DNA of 64,000 bases from NCBI RefSeq assembly GCF_000167355.1, contig NZ_AAEW02000001.1, forward strand, positions 62,001-126,000. The letters are read 5' to 3'. The position numbers were made by a program, and so were the translations under genes. The stretch comes from Desulfuromonas acetoxidans DSM 684. Lineage in GTDB: Bacteria > Desulfobacterota > Desulfuromonadia > Desulfuromonadales > Desulfuromonadaceae. Shown one piece after another: positions 42,220-52,088 of the stretch (positions are counted from its first letter, which is position 1; each line of letters starts with the position of its first letter). A model generated the notes under the pieces. It was not told where the DNA came from. It did no database searches and was given only the letters and a program-made list of their open reading frames with translations.

Positions 42220-43332
42220 CTACTTGAGATTTTTTGAGCAGCAGCAGTTGCGCCCTTCTTTCTTGGCCTGATACAGACAACGATCTGCCGCGGCAATCAT
42301 GCCATTGCCCGTCAGCATACTGGCGTGTTCCGGATCACATCCGGCCACGCCAAAGCTGGCCGTCAATCGGATGCTCTGAGGATCACAGGCAATCTCCTGA
42401 TCGGCAATACTACGCCGCATCCGTTCAGCCACCACCAACGCCCCCTCCAGATTGGTTTCCGGAAGAACAATCACAAACTCTTCACCGCCATAGCGGGCCA
42501 GCCAGTCAACCCCCTGACGCAGGGATTGGGCCAACCCCTGTGCGACACTCTTGATCACCCGGTCGCCGGTTTGGTGACCGTAATGGTCGTTGATCAACTT
42601 GAAATGATCGATATCACACATGATCAACGACAAACTCTGCTGATAGCGTTGCGCGCGGCGTATCGCACCGGGGAACGTCTCGTTGAAGTAGCCACGGTTG
42701 AAACTGCCGGTCAAGGAATCGCGCACCGCCAGCTCGGCAATCTCGGCATTGCGTTTTTTGATGGTGTCGAGCGCTTCGTTAAGCTGCTCGTTCATCCGCT
42801 CCAGCTCACGCTTTTGCTGCAACGCCCCTTCGTAGGTGGACAGCAGCAAGTCGAGAATCTGTGATCGCTCCGAGTTGATCACATGTTTCTTGCCGGCAAA
42901 ATAGATCTCCACCCCGTCATCGTTACGTTGCTGGCTGCGAATCTTCTGATTCAACAGAATATTGTGCACCTGAGAAACCAGCAGGCTGCAGTCAAACGGC
43001 TTGGTGACAAAGTGATCGGCACCGCATTCCAACCCACGAACGATATCTTCAGGTTCGGAAAGTCGCGTCAACAACACCACCGGCACATGACGGGTTTCCA
43101 CATGCCCCTTGATCTGGCGGCACAGCTCAAAGCCATCCATATCAGGCATCACCACATCACTGATAATCAGCGCCGGACGATAGTTCTCCAGCCACAACAG
43201 AGCCCGCGAAGCGCCATCGGCACAGGCAACACTCAGGCCCTCTTCTTCAAACAGTTGCTCCAGTTTCAATGCCTGGGTATAACTGTCTTCAACGACCAGG
43301 ATATCGACATTTCTGGCCTGCAATAAACTCAT
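42220..43332 (-). CDS. REC-GGDEF response regulator (WspR-like), 370 aa
   Basis: Output cyclase of the chemosensory operon and its last gene. REC domain residues about 8-125: VEDSYTQALKL, phospho-acceptor Asp in ALIISDVVMPDMDGF (about 58), Lys in FVTKPFD. A coiled-coil linker (about 165-205, MNEQLNEALDTIKKRNAEI) leads to the GGDEF domain with YGGEEF (about 290). The position of the I-site reads RQGVD, so the RxxD motif is missing. It follows cheB by 40 bases and starts with AAGGTAGGGTT upstream. Phosphorylation by the CheA-REC protein is inferred from operon membership. Confidence 0.93.
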   Translation of the reverse strand: MSLLQARNVDILVVEDSYTQALKLEQLFEEEGLSVACADGASRALLWLENYRPALIISDVVMPDMDGFELCRQIKGHVETRHVPVVLLTRLSEPEDIVRGLECGADHFVTKPFDCSLLVSQVHNILLNQKIRSQQRNDDGVEIYFAGKKHVINSERSQILDLLLSTYEGALQQKRELERMNEQLNEALDTIKKRNAEIAELAVRDSLTGSFNRGYFNETFPGAIRRAQRYQQSLSLIMCDIDHFKLINDHYGHQTGDRVIKSVAQGLAQSLRQGVDWLARYGGEEFVIVLPETNLEGALVVAERMRRSIADQEIACDPQSIRLTASFGVAGCDPEHASMLTGNGMIAAADRCLYQAKKEGRNCCCSKNLK

Positions 43333-43372
43333 AACCCTACCTTTAACATCAAAAAGAATCTCGCGCTCGCGG

Positions 43373-44401
43373 CTAACGACAACACAGGTGAATCAACTGC
43401 TGGCCAATCCGCTCCGGACAAAGTTTATAGTTCCCGGCGCCGAGCTGTTCCGCTTCTCCAGGCATGCCGTATACCACACAACTCTCTTTATCCTGAAGCA
43501 GTGTTACAGCGCCCTGTTGCTGCAACGTCAACAATTCCGCCGCCCCATCACGCCCCATCCCGGTCATCAGAACCCCAACCACATCTCCACCGTAAGCACG
43601 GGCTGCAGACTGGAACAGATAGGAAACCGCCGGACGCACACTGTGCATCATCGGCCCCTCTTTAAGGACAATCCGTCCTGCAGATGTTACGCCCATATGC
43701 ACATCATCCGGGGCAAAATACACGACACCCGGTTTGATGCTCTGACCGTTCTCAGCCACACATAAAGAGAGGGCACAGCCGTTTTGCAGCCACTGTACCA
43801 TCCCCGGAACAAAACCGGGAGAAATATGCTGAACCACCAGGATCGGCAACGGGAAACTGGCCGGTATCTGACGCAGCATATTCTGCAGAGCCACCGGGCC
43901 ACCGGTGGAAGCACCGACCACCACCAGCTTGTAACGGCAGGTGGCTTTTTTGTCAGAGGACTCTACAGTTTGTGTTGCGGAAGGTTGCGGGGGAGCGCAA
44001 ACATCCAGACCGGCCACCTGACGCAGGGTACGCAACAGTTTATCGCGATCTTCTACCGCCGCTTTGCTTTTGGGGCCACTCGGTTTAGGCACCGCAGCCA
44101 CGGCACCAGCTTCGAGAATCCGAAAAGTCTCCTGAGACGCGCTGCCATTGACCAGACTGCTGACAATAACCACCGGCGTCGGACAACTGGCCATGATCTG
44201 GCGCGTGGCGCTGCAACCATCAAGAACCGGCATATGGATATCCATGGCCACGACATCGGGACGCAGACGGCTGGTCAGTTCCGCGGCCTGCTCACCGTTT
44301 TCAGCGACGGCCACCACTTCCATATCCTCAGCGGAATCGACAATAAACTTGAGATAAGCGCGAGAAGAGGCAGAGTCTTCGGCAATCAACACCCGGATCA
44401 T
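43373..44401 (-). CDS. cheB: CheB-type protein-glutamate methylesterase (WspF-like), 342 aa
   Basis: Removes methyl groups from receptor glutamates. REC domain (about 1-120) with AEDSASSRAYL, the Asp in VVAMDIHMPVLDGC and Lys in AAVPKPSG, a short linker, then the methylesterase domain with catalytic Ser in VGASTGGP (about 165), His in VVQHISPGF and Asp in MTGMGRDGA. The length is normal. Its ATG overlaps the stop of the upstream REC-GGDEF gene as ATGA, a sign of tight coupling, and a second REC-GGDEF gene follows. In Wsp systems this protein opposes the CheR homologue to set adaptation. Confidence 0.95.
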   Translation of the reverse strand: MIRVLIAEDSASSRAYLKFIVDSAEDMEVVAVAENGEQAAELTSRLRPDVVAMDIHMPVLDGCSATRQIMASCPTPVVIVSSLVNGSASQETFRILEAGAVAAVPKPSGPKSKAAVEDRDKLLRTLRQVAGLDVCAPPQPSATQTVESSDKKATCRYKLVVVGASTGGPVALQNMLRQIPASFPLPILVVQHISPGFVPGMVQWLQNGCALSLCVAENGQSIKPGVVYFAPDDVHMGVTSAGRIVLKEGPMMHSVRPAVSYLFQSAARAYGGDVVGVLMTGMGRDGAAELLTLQQQGAVTLLQDKESCVVYGMPGEAEQLGAGNYKLCPERIGQQLIHLCCR

Positions 44402-45330
44402 AACGTCACCCGCCGAACACAGTTGCGTCCAGCTTCCTTGGCCGCATAAAGCGCTTCATCCGCCGCCGCCATCAACTGTTCAACACTGAGCAGATGCTCC
44501 ATGGACTCAGGCAGATAGCTGACAACACCAAAACTGGCGGTGAGAGCGATGGTCTGATCCTCCCAAGGGATGGATAACTGTTCAATGGACTGGCGCATCC
44601 GCTCGGCAACGGCCAGAGCCTTGTCGCTGTCAGTATCGGATAAAATAACGACGAACTCTTCACCACCGTAACGCACCAGCAAATCGAAGCCCTGACGCAC
44701 CTGTTGCTTCAAACAGACGGCAAAATCCTGCAACACCCGATCACCGGCCAGATGGCCGAAGGTATCATTGACCTTTTTAAAATGATCGACATCGCAGATC
44801 ATACAGGAAACCGGCTGGCGTGAGCGCACGGCACGGGCGATAAACGACGGACACTGGGTATTGAAATAACTGCGATTGTGCACTTCTGTCAGAGCATCGG
44901 TCACCGACAGATGGAGCACCTCTTCATTGCGCTTTTTCAGGGAACGTTCAAGATCGATCACCCGCTTGGCCGTATTGAGGCGTGCCATCAATTCCAGCTC
45001 AGAGACCGGTTTGGTCAGGTAATCGTCGGCACCGGCCTGCAGACCGGCGACAATATCATCGGGATCGTCCTTGGAGGTGACGAGGAAGATAAACACATAG
45101 CCATCGAACTTTCGGCTGCGGATGGCCTGACACAGCTCCACACCATCCATCTCCGGCATCACCCAGTCGGTGATAATGATCGGAAAATATTCCTGTTTGA
45201 GGCGATCAAGGGCTTCACGGCCATTACTGACCACCACCGCATCAAAGCCGTGCGCTTCCAGCATAAACTGAAATCGTAACGCCTGAGTACGGCTGTCCTC
45301 AACCAATAACACTTTGAACTGCTGCTGCAT
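44398..45330 (-). CDS. REC-GGDEF response regulator (second WspR-like cyclase), 310 aa
   Basis: REC residues about 5-122 with LLVEDSRTQALRF, phospho-Asp in IIITDWVMPEMDGV and Lys in YLTKPVSE, then a helical linker and a GGDEF domain with YGGEEF (about 240). The I-site position reads RQGFD, again without RxxD. This protein is clearly a paralogue of the gene at 42220, sharing DALTEVHNRSYFN/DSLTGSFNRGYFN-type starts, and both lack inhibitory sites. It starts 29 bases after cheA with GGGGAACAC upstream and overlaps cheB by four bases. Two cyclases fed by one kinase is unusual for Wsp-like operons. Confidence 0.93.
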   Translation of the reverse strand: MQQQFKVLLVEDSRTQALRFQFMLEAHGFDAVVVSNGREALDRLKQEYFPIIITDWVMPEMDGVELCQAIRSRKFDGYVFIFLVTSKDDPDDIVAGLQAGADDYLTKPVSELELMARLNTAKRVIDLERSLKKRNEEVLHLSVTDALTEVHNRSYFNTQCPSFIARAVRSRQPVSCMICDVDHFKKVNDTFGHLAGDRVLQDFAVCLKQQVRQGFDLLVRYGGEEFVVILSDTDSDKALAVAERMRQSIEQLSIPWEDQTIALTASFGVVSYLPESMEHLLSVEQLMAAADEALYAAKEAGRNCVRRVTL

Positions 45331-45359
45331 GTGTTCCCCGTTGTCAGTTCGACATCCTG

Positions 45360-47699
45360 CTAAATCAACCGCTGTATTGTATCAAGCAGATTACTCTGAT
45401 CAAAGCTTCGTTTAACAATATAGGCATTGGCTCCGGCGACAATCCCTTTTTCTTTGTCTTCCGCCGACTCAAGGCTAGTGACCAGCACCACCGGAATCTC
45501 CTGCACACTCTCTGTCGCCCTGATCCGTGTGGTGAGGCCGAATCCGTCAAGCTGCGGCATCTCCACATCACTGACCACCAGATCAAACGCCCCAGCCGTC
45601 AGCTTGGTAAAGGCATCTTCACCGTCAATAGCAGTGGTCACCAGATAACCGGCAGCTTCGAGAATATTTTTGATCAACATGCGTGACGTAATGGAATCGT
45701 CAACCGCAAGAATCCGCCGTGGTGTCTGTTGATCGCTATTGTCATTGCGAATTCGCCCGGCACTCTCCATGGGCGCGGACAGCAAGTCGCGAGCATCAAG
45801 AACCGGCACCACCCGACCATCTCCCAACACGGATGCACCGGAGAAAAAACGGACATGGCGCAACTGTTCACCGAGTCCCTTGACCAGCAGTTCATATTCA
45901 CCATCAACCTCATCAACGACAAAACCGATCCGTTGCTCACTGTCATGCACCACAACCACATGGATCTGATCCGTCTGAGTGATGGGGCGATCAGTGATCG
46001 CCAACAGCCCTCCGAGATTGACCAGAGACACGTTTTCACCATCAACACAGACCACTTCACGGTTTTCCACTGTGCGGATGGACTGGCGGGAGACCTTAAG
46101 CACCCGCTCCACCATAACGGTCGGCACAATCAGTTCAACGCCGCGGGCCTGAATAAGGATGCCCTTGAACACTGCCAGACTCACCGGGATATGCAACTTA
46201 AAGCAGGTCCCCTGACCTTGGCTCGTCTCAACATGCAGGTGGCCACCAAGATCCTCGACCTTCTCCTTAACAATCGCCATCCCCAAACCGCGCCCGGAGA
46301 TCTCGGTGATCATGGAACTGGTCGACAGCCCGGAGTTGAATATCAGCCATGCCGCCTCCTCATCACTCAATTCGGCAGCAGCCTGCGCAGTGAGCAACTG
46401 CCTGTCAACGGCCTGAGCGCGCACCCGGTCAAGATCGATCCCAGCACCATCATCGCAGATTCGCACTTCGACGCGGCCACCCTGAGTCCGTGTCAGAGAG
46501 ATCTGCAACCGCGCCTTGGCCGGCTTACCGGCAGCCAAACGGGTCTGGGGCAGCTCAATACCGTGATCAATCGCGTTACGGATCAAATGTGTCAACGGCG
46601 ATGAGAGCATTTCGAGTATCCGCTTGTCAATTTCAGTATCATCGCCCTCCACCAGCAGATCAACCTCTTTGCCCTGAATCCTCGCCAGCTCACGCACAGT
46701 CCGGGGAAAGCTGGCCGACAAATTGGCAAACGGCACCATGATGATCTCCTTGACCTCTTCCAACAGTTCATCAATCAAGGTGGCGGTGGTGGCTTTATCC
46801 TGGAGCAAGCGTTGTTGCTGGCGGGCAACCTGGCTTTCGAGGTTCTGCAGAGCGTTGTGGGTCCGCTCAAGATAGCCGAGCAAGCCCTCCATGGCCCGTT
46901 GCGCATCTTCGCAGTGCAGATCCTCGGAACGGTTCTGCAAACGACGCAACTGGGGCGCCATCTGATTCCAATCTTTGTGCCAGAGCTCAAATACCTGGGC
47001 CATCCCCAAACTTTCATGATGGCGTTCGGACACGGTCAACTTCAGGGTAATCAGGCTTTCCGCCTTTTGCATCACACTGTCAAGGTGATGGGTGGCGACC
47101 CGTAACGTCCCCTCTTTGATTGTCGTGGATGGGGCCGTTCGATCGGTTGATTCGGCAGGGGCTGCAGGGAGAACTTCGGGCCCAGCAGCATTATCTGTCT
47201 CTGGCGGATCGGAAGTCTCAACAGCACTAGCTTCAACGCCAGACAGCGCCTGATCCTCGGGCTGAGAGACAACCGCTTTATCCGCTTTCCTGCAGGGTTC
47301 ACATAACTGCTGCAACTGGCTGATGAGCGGAGCCACCTGTTTTCGGTAATCAGCTTCCTGGGTGGTGGAAAAATGGTCGAGAAACGCCTCCATCACCCGC
47401 ACACAATTGTGCAACAGATCAAAATCATCCGTCTGCAGGGCACACTGACCTTTTTTAACCTGCGACAACACGCTTTCGAGGGTCTGGCACAACGACTCGA
47501 TATCGCTCAGCGACACAGACCGCGCCGCGCCCTTGAGACTGTGCGCTTCACGAAAAGCCACCTCAAGAGGTTCGCTGTCAGCCATCCCATCCTCCACCCG
47601 CTCCAGTTGCACCAGGCAGGACGACAGGCTGGTCAGCCGCTCAAGGGCCTCCTCCTTGAAGGCCTCGCGGAGCATTATCAGCAGTTGCTGCTCATCCAT
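45360..47699 (-). CDS. cheA: CheA-REC hybrid histidine kinase (WspE-like), 779 aa
   Basis: Kinase of the chemosensory array. Hpt domain at the N-terminus with the phosphorylated His in REAHSLKGAARS (about residue 52), a linker of about 130 residues rich in Ala, Pro and Glu, a dimerisation segment, ATP-binding domain with HLIRNAIDHGIELP, RICDDGAGID and GRGLGMAIVKEKVEDLGG, a CheW-like regulatory domain, and a C-terminal REC (about 660-779) with AVDDSITSRML, the Asp in LVVSDVEMPQLDGF and VTSLES. The fused REC is characteristic of WspE/FrzE-type kinases. It stands between the MCP and the first REC-GGDEF gene. Confidence 0.95.
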   Translation of the reverse strand: MDEQQLLIMLREAFKEEALERLTSLSSCLVQLERVEDGMADSEPLEVAFREAHSLKGAARSVSLSDIESLCQTLESVLSQVKKGQCALQTDDFDLLHNCVRVMEAFLDHFSTTQEADYRKQVAPLISQLQQLCEPCRKADKAVVSQPEDQALSGVEASAVETSDPPETDNAAGPEVLPAAPAESTDRTAPSTTIKEGTLRVATHHLDSVMQKAESLITLKLTVSERHHESLGMAQVFELWHKDWNQMAPQLRRLQNRSEDLHCEDAQRAMEGLLGYLERTHNALQNLESQVARQQQRLLQDKATTATLIDELLEEVKEIIMVPFANLSASFPRTVRELARIQGKEVDLLVEGDDTEIDKRILEMLSSPLTHLIRNAIDHGIELPQTRLAAGKPAKARLQISLTRTQGGRVEVRICDDGAGIDLDRVRAQAVDRQLLTAQAAAELSDEEAAWLIFNSGLSTSSMITEISGRGLGMAIVKEKVEDLGGHLHVETSQGQGTCFKLHIPVSLAVFKGILIQARGVELIVPTVMVERVLKVSRQSIRTVENREVVCVDGENVSLVNLGGLLAITDRPITQTDQIHVVVVHDSEQRIGFVVDEVDGEYELLVKGLGEQLRHVRFFSGASVLGDGRVVPVLDARDLLSAPMESAGRIRNDNSDQQTPRRILAVDDSITSRMLIKNILEAAGYLVTTAIDGEDAFTKLTAGAFDLVVSDVEMPQLDGFGLTTRIRATESVQEIPVVLVTSLESAEDKEKGIVAGANAYIVKRSFDQSNLLDTIQRLI

Positions 47700-47711
47700 C
47701 GTTCAATCCCA

Positions 47712-49976
47712 CTACAGGGTAAACCGCTCGGAAAGCTGCTTGAGGTTGTTGGCCAGGGTCTCCAGGCGCTGAGTGGCATCTTCGAGCTGTCGGGCACTGT
47801 CCATATTCTGTTGCCCGGCATCCTTAATGGTCAACATCGCCTGCGCCACCTGTTCCACACCGGCCAATTGCTGCTGGCTGGATGAGGCGATCTGCATGGC
47901 AAATTCAGCCGAGGTATTGATATTTCCGGTCATCACCTGGAAGGTTTCTTCCGTCTGCGCCATCAGATCAACTCCGGCCTGCACCGCTTTAGTGCCGCGT
48001 TCGGTGGCCATCACCGCTGAGCCGGTGGCTTTTTGGATATCACTGAGAATGCGCTTGATCTGTTCCGTCGACTGTTTGGACTGAGCCGCAAGAGACTTCA
48101 CCTCTTGAGCCACGACGGTAAAGCCTTTGCCGTGCTCGCCAGCCTTGGCCGCTTCAATGGACGCATTCACCGACAGCAAGTTCGACTGATCCGCCAGATC
48201 GGTCACGGTATCGACAATTTCACCGACATTCTGACTCTGTTCACTGAGTGAAACAATGCTCTCGGCGATATAATCCATCTCCTCCTTGATCACGCTCATG
48301 CCGGTGGCGGTCTTCTGTGTCGCTTCACTTCCCTGTTCCGAATGACGGCTGGCCTCTTCCGACGTAGTGGCCACATCCTGAGCACGATCACTGGACACCT
48401 GCGAGGTCTGACGCACTTCATCCACCGTGGCCGTGACTTCAGCCATGGAACTGGACGTTTCTGCCGCACTGGCAGCAAGCAGTGACGAGGTGGTGGAGAG
48501 CTGGCTGACAGATGCCGCCAACGTCGTGGTGCCGGAAACCAGCTCGCCGATGATGTCCCGCAGATTGGTAATCATCATCTTCAACGCCAGACCCAGCTCA
48601 TCGCGTTCACTGCGCTCAACGATCTCGACACTTAAATCACCTTCCGAGATATGCCGTGCCGACACGGTAATCGCTTTAAGGCTGTCAACCATCTCCTGCA
48701 TGGCCAGACCGGCCTTGTCACGCTCAGAGGCGATCTCCACTTCAACATCAAGGTCACCGGCGGCAATCCGGGTGATCTGTTCATTGCGCTGCCGGAAGCT
48801 GCGTAACATGCGAGCAAAGGCTTTCTGCATCCGCCCCAATTCATCGTGACAGGTGACATGGGCATCGGCCTGTTCCAGATCACCTTCGGCCAGATGCTCA
48901 AAATTGACCAGCATGCGGCGCACCGGCGCAACAATCTTGCCGGCAGCCCACCAACCGAACCAGCAGGCCAGCAGGGCAACCGGGAAACTCACCAACAAAA
49001 TATGCAACCGCAGCGCAGAGACCGGAGCCAGGGCTTCATCCTCTTCAATCTCGCTGACCACCACCCATTCAAAACCATAGCCGCGCTCGTTAAAGCCGAC
49101 ATCGTCATAGGCACCCAGCACTTTCTTGCCAGCATAATTAGTTTCAAACCCGAGGCTGGCCTGATCGTTAATGGCCTGCTTAATAGCAGGTGTTGCCACC
49201 TGCTGCTTCAGCACCTGACCGGGAGCAAAGCGCAGCTCAGAACGGAGCATGGTATCGCTGCCGACGACATAGCTCTCTCCGGTGTCGCCAAACTGGCCAT
49301 GGTTCTCAACAATCTCGTTGATGGCATCAATGCTTATCTTGACGGCAATCACGGCTCTGGGCTCGCCCTGCGCATCGAGAACTGGCACTGCGGCAAAAGC
49401 GATGGGCATGCCGCTCGGCTCGTAATCAACAAAATCGAGCACCACCTGTTTACGACCGTTCATCACCTGGTTCCAGACATCTGCCAAGGCACTGCTGCTT
49501 AACGAGCCGTTGCTGAGGTTGGCTCCAAAATCGCTCTCCTGTTCGACGCTGTACATCACATGGCCATGCGTGCCACAAATCAACAGCAGATCGTGATACT
49601 CATAATTGATCAGAAAATCACGCAGGAAAGGATCGATGCCCTTAGATATGTCCCGGTACGATGAGGAGGTCACGTCGAACGGGGCGTTGCCCTTCTGACC
49701 GGTACGTTGGTGATAACTTCCGAGCCGGTCCAGCGCCGTATCAACATCTTGCGACCGCGCCAGCACCTCCAGATCGGTAAACAGATCGTCAAAGTACTCC
49801 AGCAACCGCTCCCGGTTGACCTCATTGACCATCTGCACCTTCTCCAACGCGGCTTCATCAAGCGCATCGCGCGTTGCGGTAAAGCTGAGAAACTCCACAA
49901 TGCCGATGGGAATCAGTGCCACAAGAAGGAACTGAAGCACCAAACGTTTTTTCAGGCTCGTACGCAAAAAATTCAT
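47712..49976 (-). CDS. Methyl-accepting chemotaxis protein of the Wsp-like operon, 754 aa
   Basis: Array receptor. The ATG at 49976 follows TGGAGGGATTC. Membrane helix about 11-31, periplasmic dCache-like domain to about 315 (GSDTMLRSELRFAPG, GYGFEWVVVSEIEEDEAL), second helix about 325-346, HAMP plus an additional HAMP-like repeat (about 350-500), then the signalling tip with DQSNLLSVNASIEAAKAG and GFTVVAQEVKSLAAQS. The tip differs from the standard [15 protein letters not shown] of the receptor at 1853, suggesting its own CheA/CheW set. Its position before CheA corresponds to WspA. No terminal pentapeptide. Confidence 0.94.
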   Translation of the reverse strand: MNFLRTSLKKRLVLQFLLVALIPIGIVEFLSFTATRDALDEAALEKVQMVNEVNRERLLEYFDDLFTDLEVLARSQDVDTALDRLGSYHQRTGQKGNAPFDVTSSSYRDISKGIDPFLRDFLINYEYHDLLLICGTHGHVMYSVEQESDFGANLSNGSLSSSALADVWNQVMNGRKQVVLDFVDYEPSGMPIAFAAVPVLDAQGEPRAVIAVKISIDAINEIVENHGQFGDTGESYVVGSDTMLRSELRFAPGQVLKQQVATPAIKQAINDQASLGFETNYAGKKVLGAYDDVGFNERGYGFEWVVVSEIEEDEALAPVSALRLHILLVSFPVALLACWFGWWAAGKIVAPVRRMLVNFEHLAEGDLEQADAHVTCHDELGRMQKAFARMLRSFRQRNEQITRIAAGDLDVEVEIASERDKAGLAMQEMVDSLKAITVSARHISEGDLSVEIVERSERDELGLALKMMITNLRDIIGELVSGTTTLAASVSQLSTTSSLLAASAAETSSSMAEVTATVDEVRQTSQVSSDRAQDVATTSEEASRHSEQGSEATQKTATGMSVIKEEMDYIAESIVSLSEQSQNVGEIVDTVTDLADQSNLLSVNASIEAAKAGEHGKGFTVVAQEVKSLAAQSKQSTEQIKRILSDIQKATGSAVMATERGTKAVQAGVDLMAQTEETFQVMTGNINTSAEFAMQIASSSQQQLAGVEQVAQAMLTIKDAGQQNMDSARQLEDATQRLETLANNLKQLSERFTL

Positions 49977-50054
49977 GAATCCCTCCACCAGATTCAACAA
50001 GTCACACTCCGCCCAGATGCGTTGTCATCAGCGCGCCGGGCGGGTTTATTTATT

Positions 50055-50570
50055 TCAGGCCTGATCGACAATCAATCGCTCATCAGACAGGATCTTCGCC
50101 ACATCAAGAACAATGGTTTGATCCGGTGACACTCCCTTGAGGTAACGCTCGCGCACTCCGGTCAATGTCGGCAAATTTGTTTGCAGGCGCTGTTCCTCCA
50201 GTTCGCGGACACCGAGAACCTCTTCAGCCAAAACCGCCATCTTCATGTCACGGTTCCGCAAGATAATCAACTTCTGGCGACTGTCATTTTTTGGCATCGG
50301 TAGTTCAAAAAAACTGCGCAGATCAACCACAGACAGAATCTGACCGGAAAAATGGGTGATCCCGGCGATAAAGGACGGAGCACCGGGCAACGCAACCAGA
50401 GCCGACACCGGCACTACCTTTTTAACCTGCACCAGTTCAAAGGCATACACTTCCTGAGCAAGACGAAACTCGACCACCGGCAACAGACGTCCGACCTCAA
50501 TAGTATCGTCCGGGCGCGCCAATTGCTCGGCGCGTTGTTTTAAAATCCGTTGTTCTCGCGAATCAGCCAT
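50055..50570 (-). CDS. cheW: CheW-like coupling protein, 171 aa
   Basis: Scaffold that links receptor and kinase. LLPVVEFRLAQEVYAFELVQVKKVVPVS, the LPGAPSFIAGITHFSGQILSVVDLRSFF core and KLIILRNRDMKMAVLAEEVLG are standard CheW strands. The N-terminal about 30 residues are a charged extension. The ATG at 50570 is preferred over an in-frame GTG at 50582 on the basis of GGAAGA upstream. It lies between CheR-TPR and the MCP. With the gene at 52089-52565 it forms the pair equivalent to WspB/WspD. Confidence 0.93.
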   Translation of the reverse strand: MADSREQRILKQRAEQLARPDDTIEVGRLLPVVEFRLAQEVYAFELVQVKKVVPVSALVALPGAPSFIAGITHFSGQILSVVDLRSFFELPMPKNDSRQKLIILRNRDMKMAVLAEEVLGVRELEEQRLQTNLPTLTGVRERYLKGVSPDQTIVLDVAKILSDERLIVDQA

Positions 50571-50588
50571 TGCTTCTTCCACTCAGGG

Positions 50589-52076
50589 TCAATTCTTTAG
50601 CGACAAGCGCAGATGCGACACTGTCATACCACCGGAATCGGGAATCACCTCATCGTCGGCCAACCGGTCAAGAAGCAGGTGGATGCGGGCAAACGATTTT
50701 TTTTGCTGCACCACATCACCACACTGGCCCTGAAGCATCCCCATGGTCAATTGGGCCATAATATAGTCCTCATCGAGATAGAGCGCTCGTTCAAGACTGT
50801 GTCTGGCCTGGTCGACATCGTGCTCTTCGAGGGCAATCACACCGCTGAGATAATGTGCGACCGGATTCATCTGATCAAGGCGCAACGCCTGTTCAAGATT
50901 TTCCTGCGCCAGATCGGTATGACCGATATTGGCATGGCACTTGGCCAGCAGCAGATTGATTCGCGCCTGCTCACGCCGGTCCGGTTGGCATTGAGCTAAC
51001 AAGTTCTCTAACTGCGTCATCGCCTGAGCATACGCCCCTTGTTCAACCAGATCCGCGCAAAGCTCCACGCTCACCAACGGCTCATCAGGCGGCGCGGCAG
51101 TACGCGCTGGTTTCACCGCTGCCTTAGCGGCTTTGACTGGGGGCACAGATACCTTAGGCGGTGATTTTTCACGGGGTGTAACCCGCTTCGGCAGCACCGG
51201 ACGAGAAACAGGCCGCGTCACCTCTCCAATCCCTTTTCGGTGTAACACCATGCCATTGATATGCACCGAATGCAAACCATCGACCGCAACCAGCCCCGCC
51301 TCACTCGGACTCACCACCAGCCAGCCGCCGTCATCGAGCATACGGGTCAACTCGGCAAGAATCTGCTCGCGCAGTTCACGCGAAAAATACATCAAAACGT
51401 TGCGACACAGGATAATATCACAGCGGCACCGTGCATCGTCACTGATACGAAACGGGGGTGCCGCCAGATTCAGGTAGCTGAAATCCACCCGCTGACGGAT
51501 AACCTCCTTGAGCTGCCAGTGATGGTCATCAACAGCGTCAAAATAACGCTGCTGCATCGGTTCAGACAGCCCACGAAACGACCAGCGCGAATAGATGCCT
51601 TTACGAGCGTGGCGCAGTGACTTGACATTGACATCCGTGGCCAGCAGGTCAACTGACCAGTCACTGTTGATCAGCCCGTAATGGTCGAGCAACATGGCGA
51701 TGGAATAGGGTTCTTCACCGGTGCTGCATCCCGCACTCCACACCCGTAATGTCTTGGCTTCTCTGGCCTGACGAACCCGCTGGGGAACGACCACTTCGCG
51801 CAACGCCGCAAACAATCCCGGATCACGGAAAAAATAGGTTTCACCAATCGTCAGGCTGGTCACCAGCGGTTCCAGCTCTTTGTCACTGTGCAGTGCCGCT
51901 AACACCCAGTCAACATAGGCTTGCGGATCACTAAAACCCGATTCATCACAAGCACGACTCACAGCACGCAACAGGTCGTTATGGCGTTCCGGAGGAAAGA
52001 ACATGCCGAACCGTTTATGCACAAACGCACTGAGTTCATAACAGGTTTCCGGTGAAACCACTTGTGCACCATCCAT
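50589..52076 (-). CDS. cheR: CheR-type methyltransferase with TPR repeats (WspC-like), 495 aa
   Basis: SAM-dependent methyltransferase for receptor glutamates. The N-terminal helical domain has ERHNDLLRAVSRACDESGF, then SLTIGETYFFRDPGLF and the SAM-binding WSAGCSTGEEPYSIAMLL, DLLATDVN and DIILCRNVLMYFS. A Pro/Ala/Lys linker (about 285-340) joins a C-terminal TPR region (about 350-480), as in Pseudomonas WspC. The start could be TTG at 52088 or ATG at 52076; I use the ATG. It follows the first CheW-like gene directly and precedes the second. Confidence 0.93.
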   Translation of the reverse strand: MDGAQVVSPETCYELSAFVHKRFGMFFPPERHNDLLRAVSRACDESGFSDPQAYVDWVLAALHSDKELEPLVTSLTIGETYFFRDPGLFAALREVVVPQRVRQAREAKTLRVWSAGCSTGEEPYSIAMLLDHYGLINSDWSVDLLATDVNVKSLRHARKGIYSRWSFRGLSEPMQQRYFDAVDDHHWQLKEVIRQRVDFSYLNLAAPPFRISDDARCRCDIILCRNVLMYFSRELREQILAELTRMLDDGGWLVVSPSEAGLVAVDGLHSVHINGMVLHRKGIGEVTRPVSRPVLPKRVTPREKSPPKVSVPPVKAAKAAVKPARTAAPPDEPLVSVELCADLVEQGAYAQAMTQLENLLAQCQPDRREQARINLLLAKCHANIGHTDLAQENLEQALRLDQMNPVAHYLSGVIALEEHDVDQARHSLERALYLDEDYIMAQLTMGMLQGQCGDVVQQKKSFARIHLLLDRLADDEVIPDSGGMTVSHLRLSLKN

Positions 52077-52088
52077 CCATTTGTCCAA

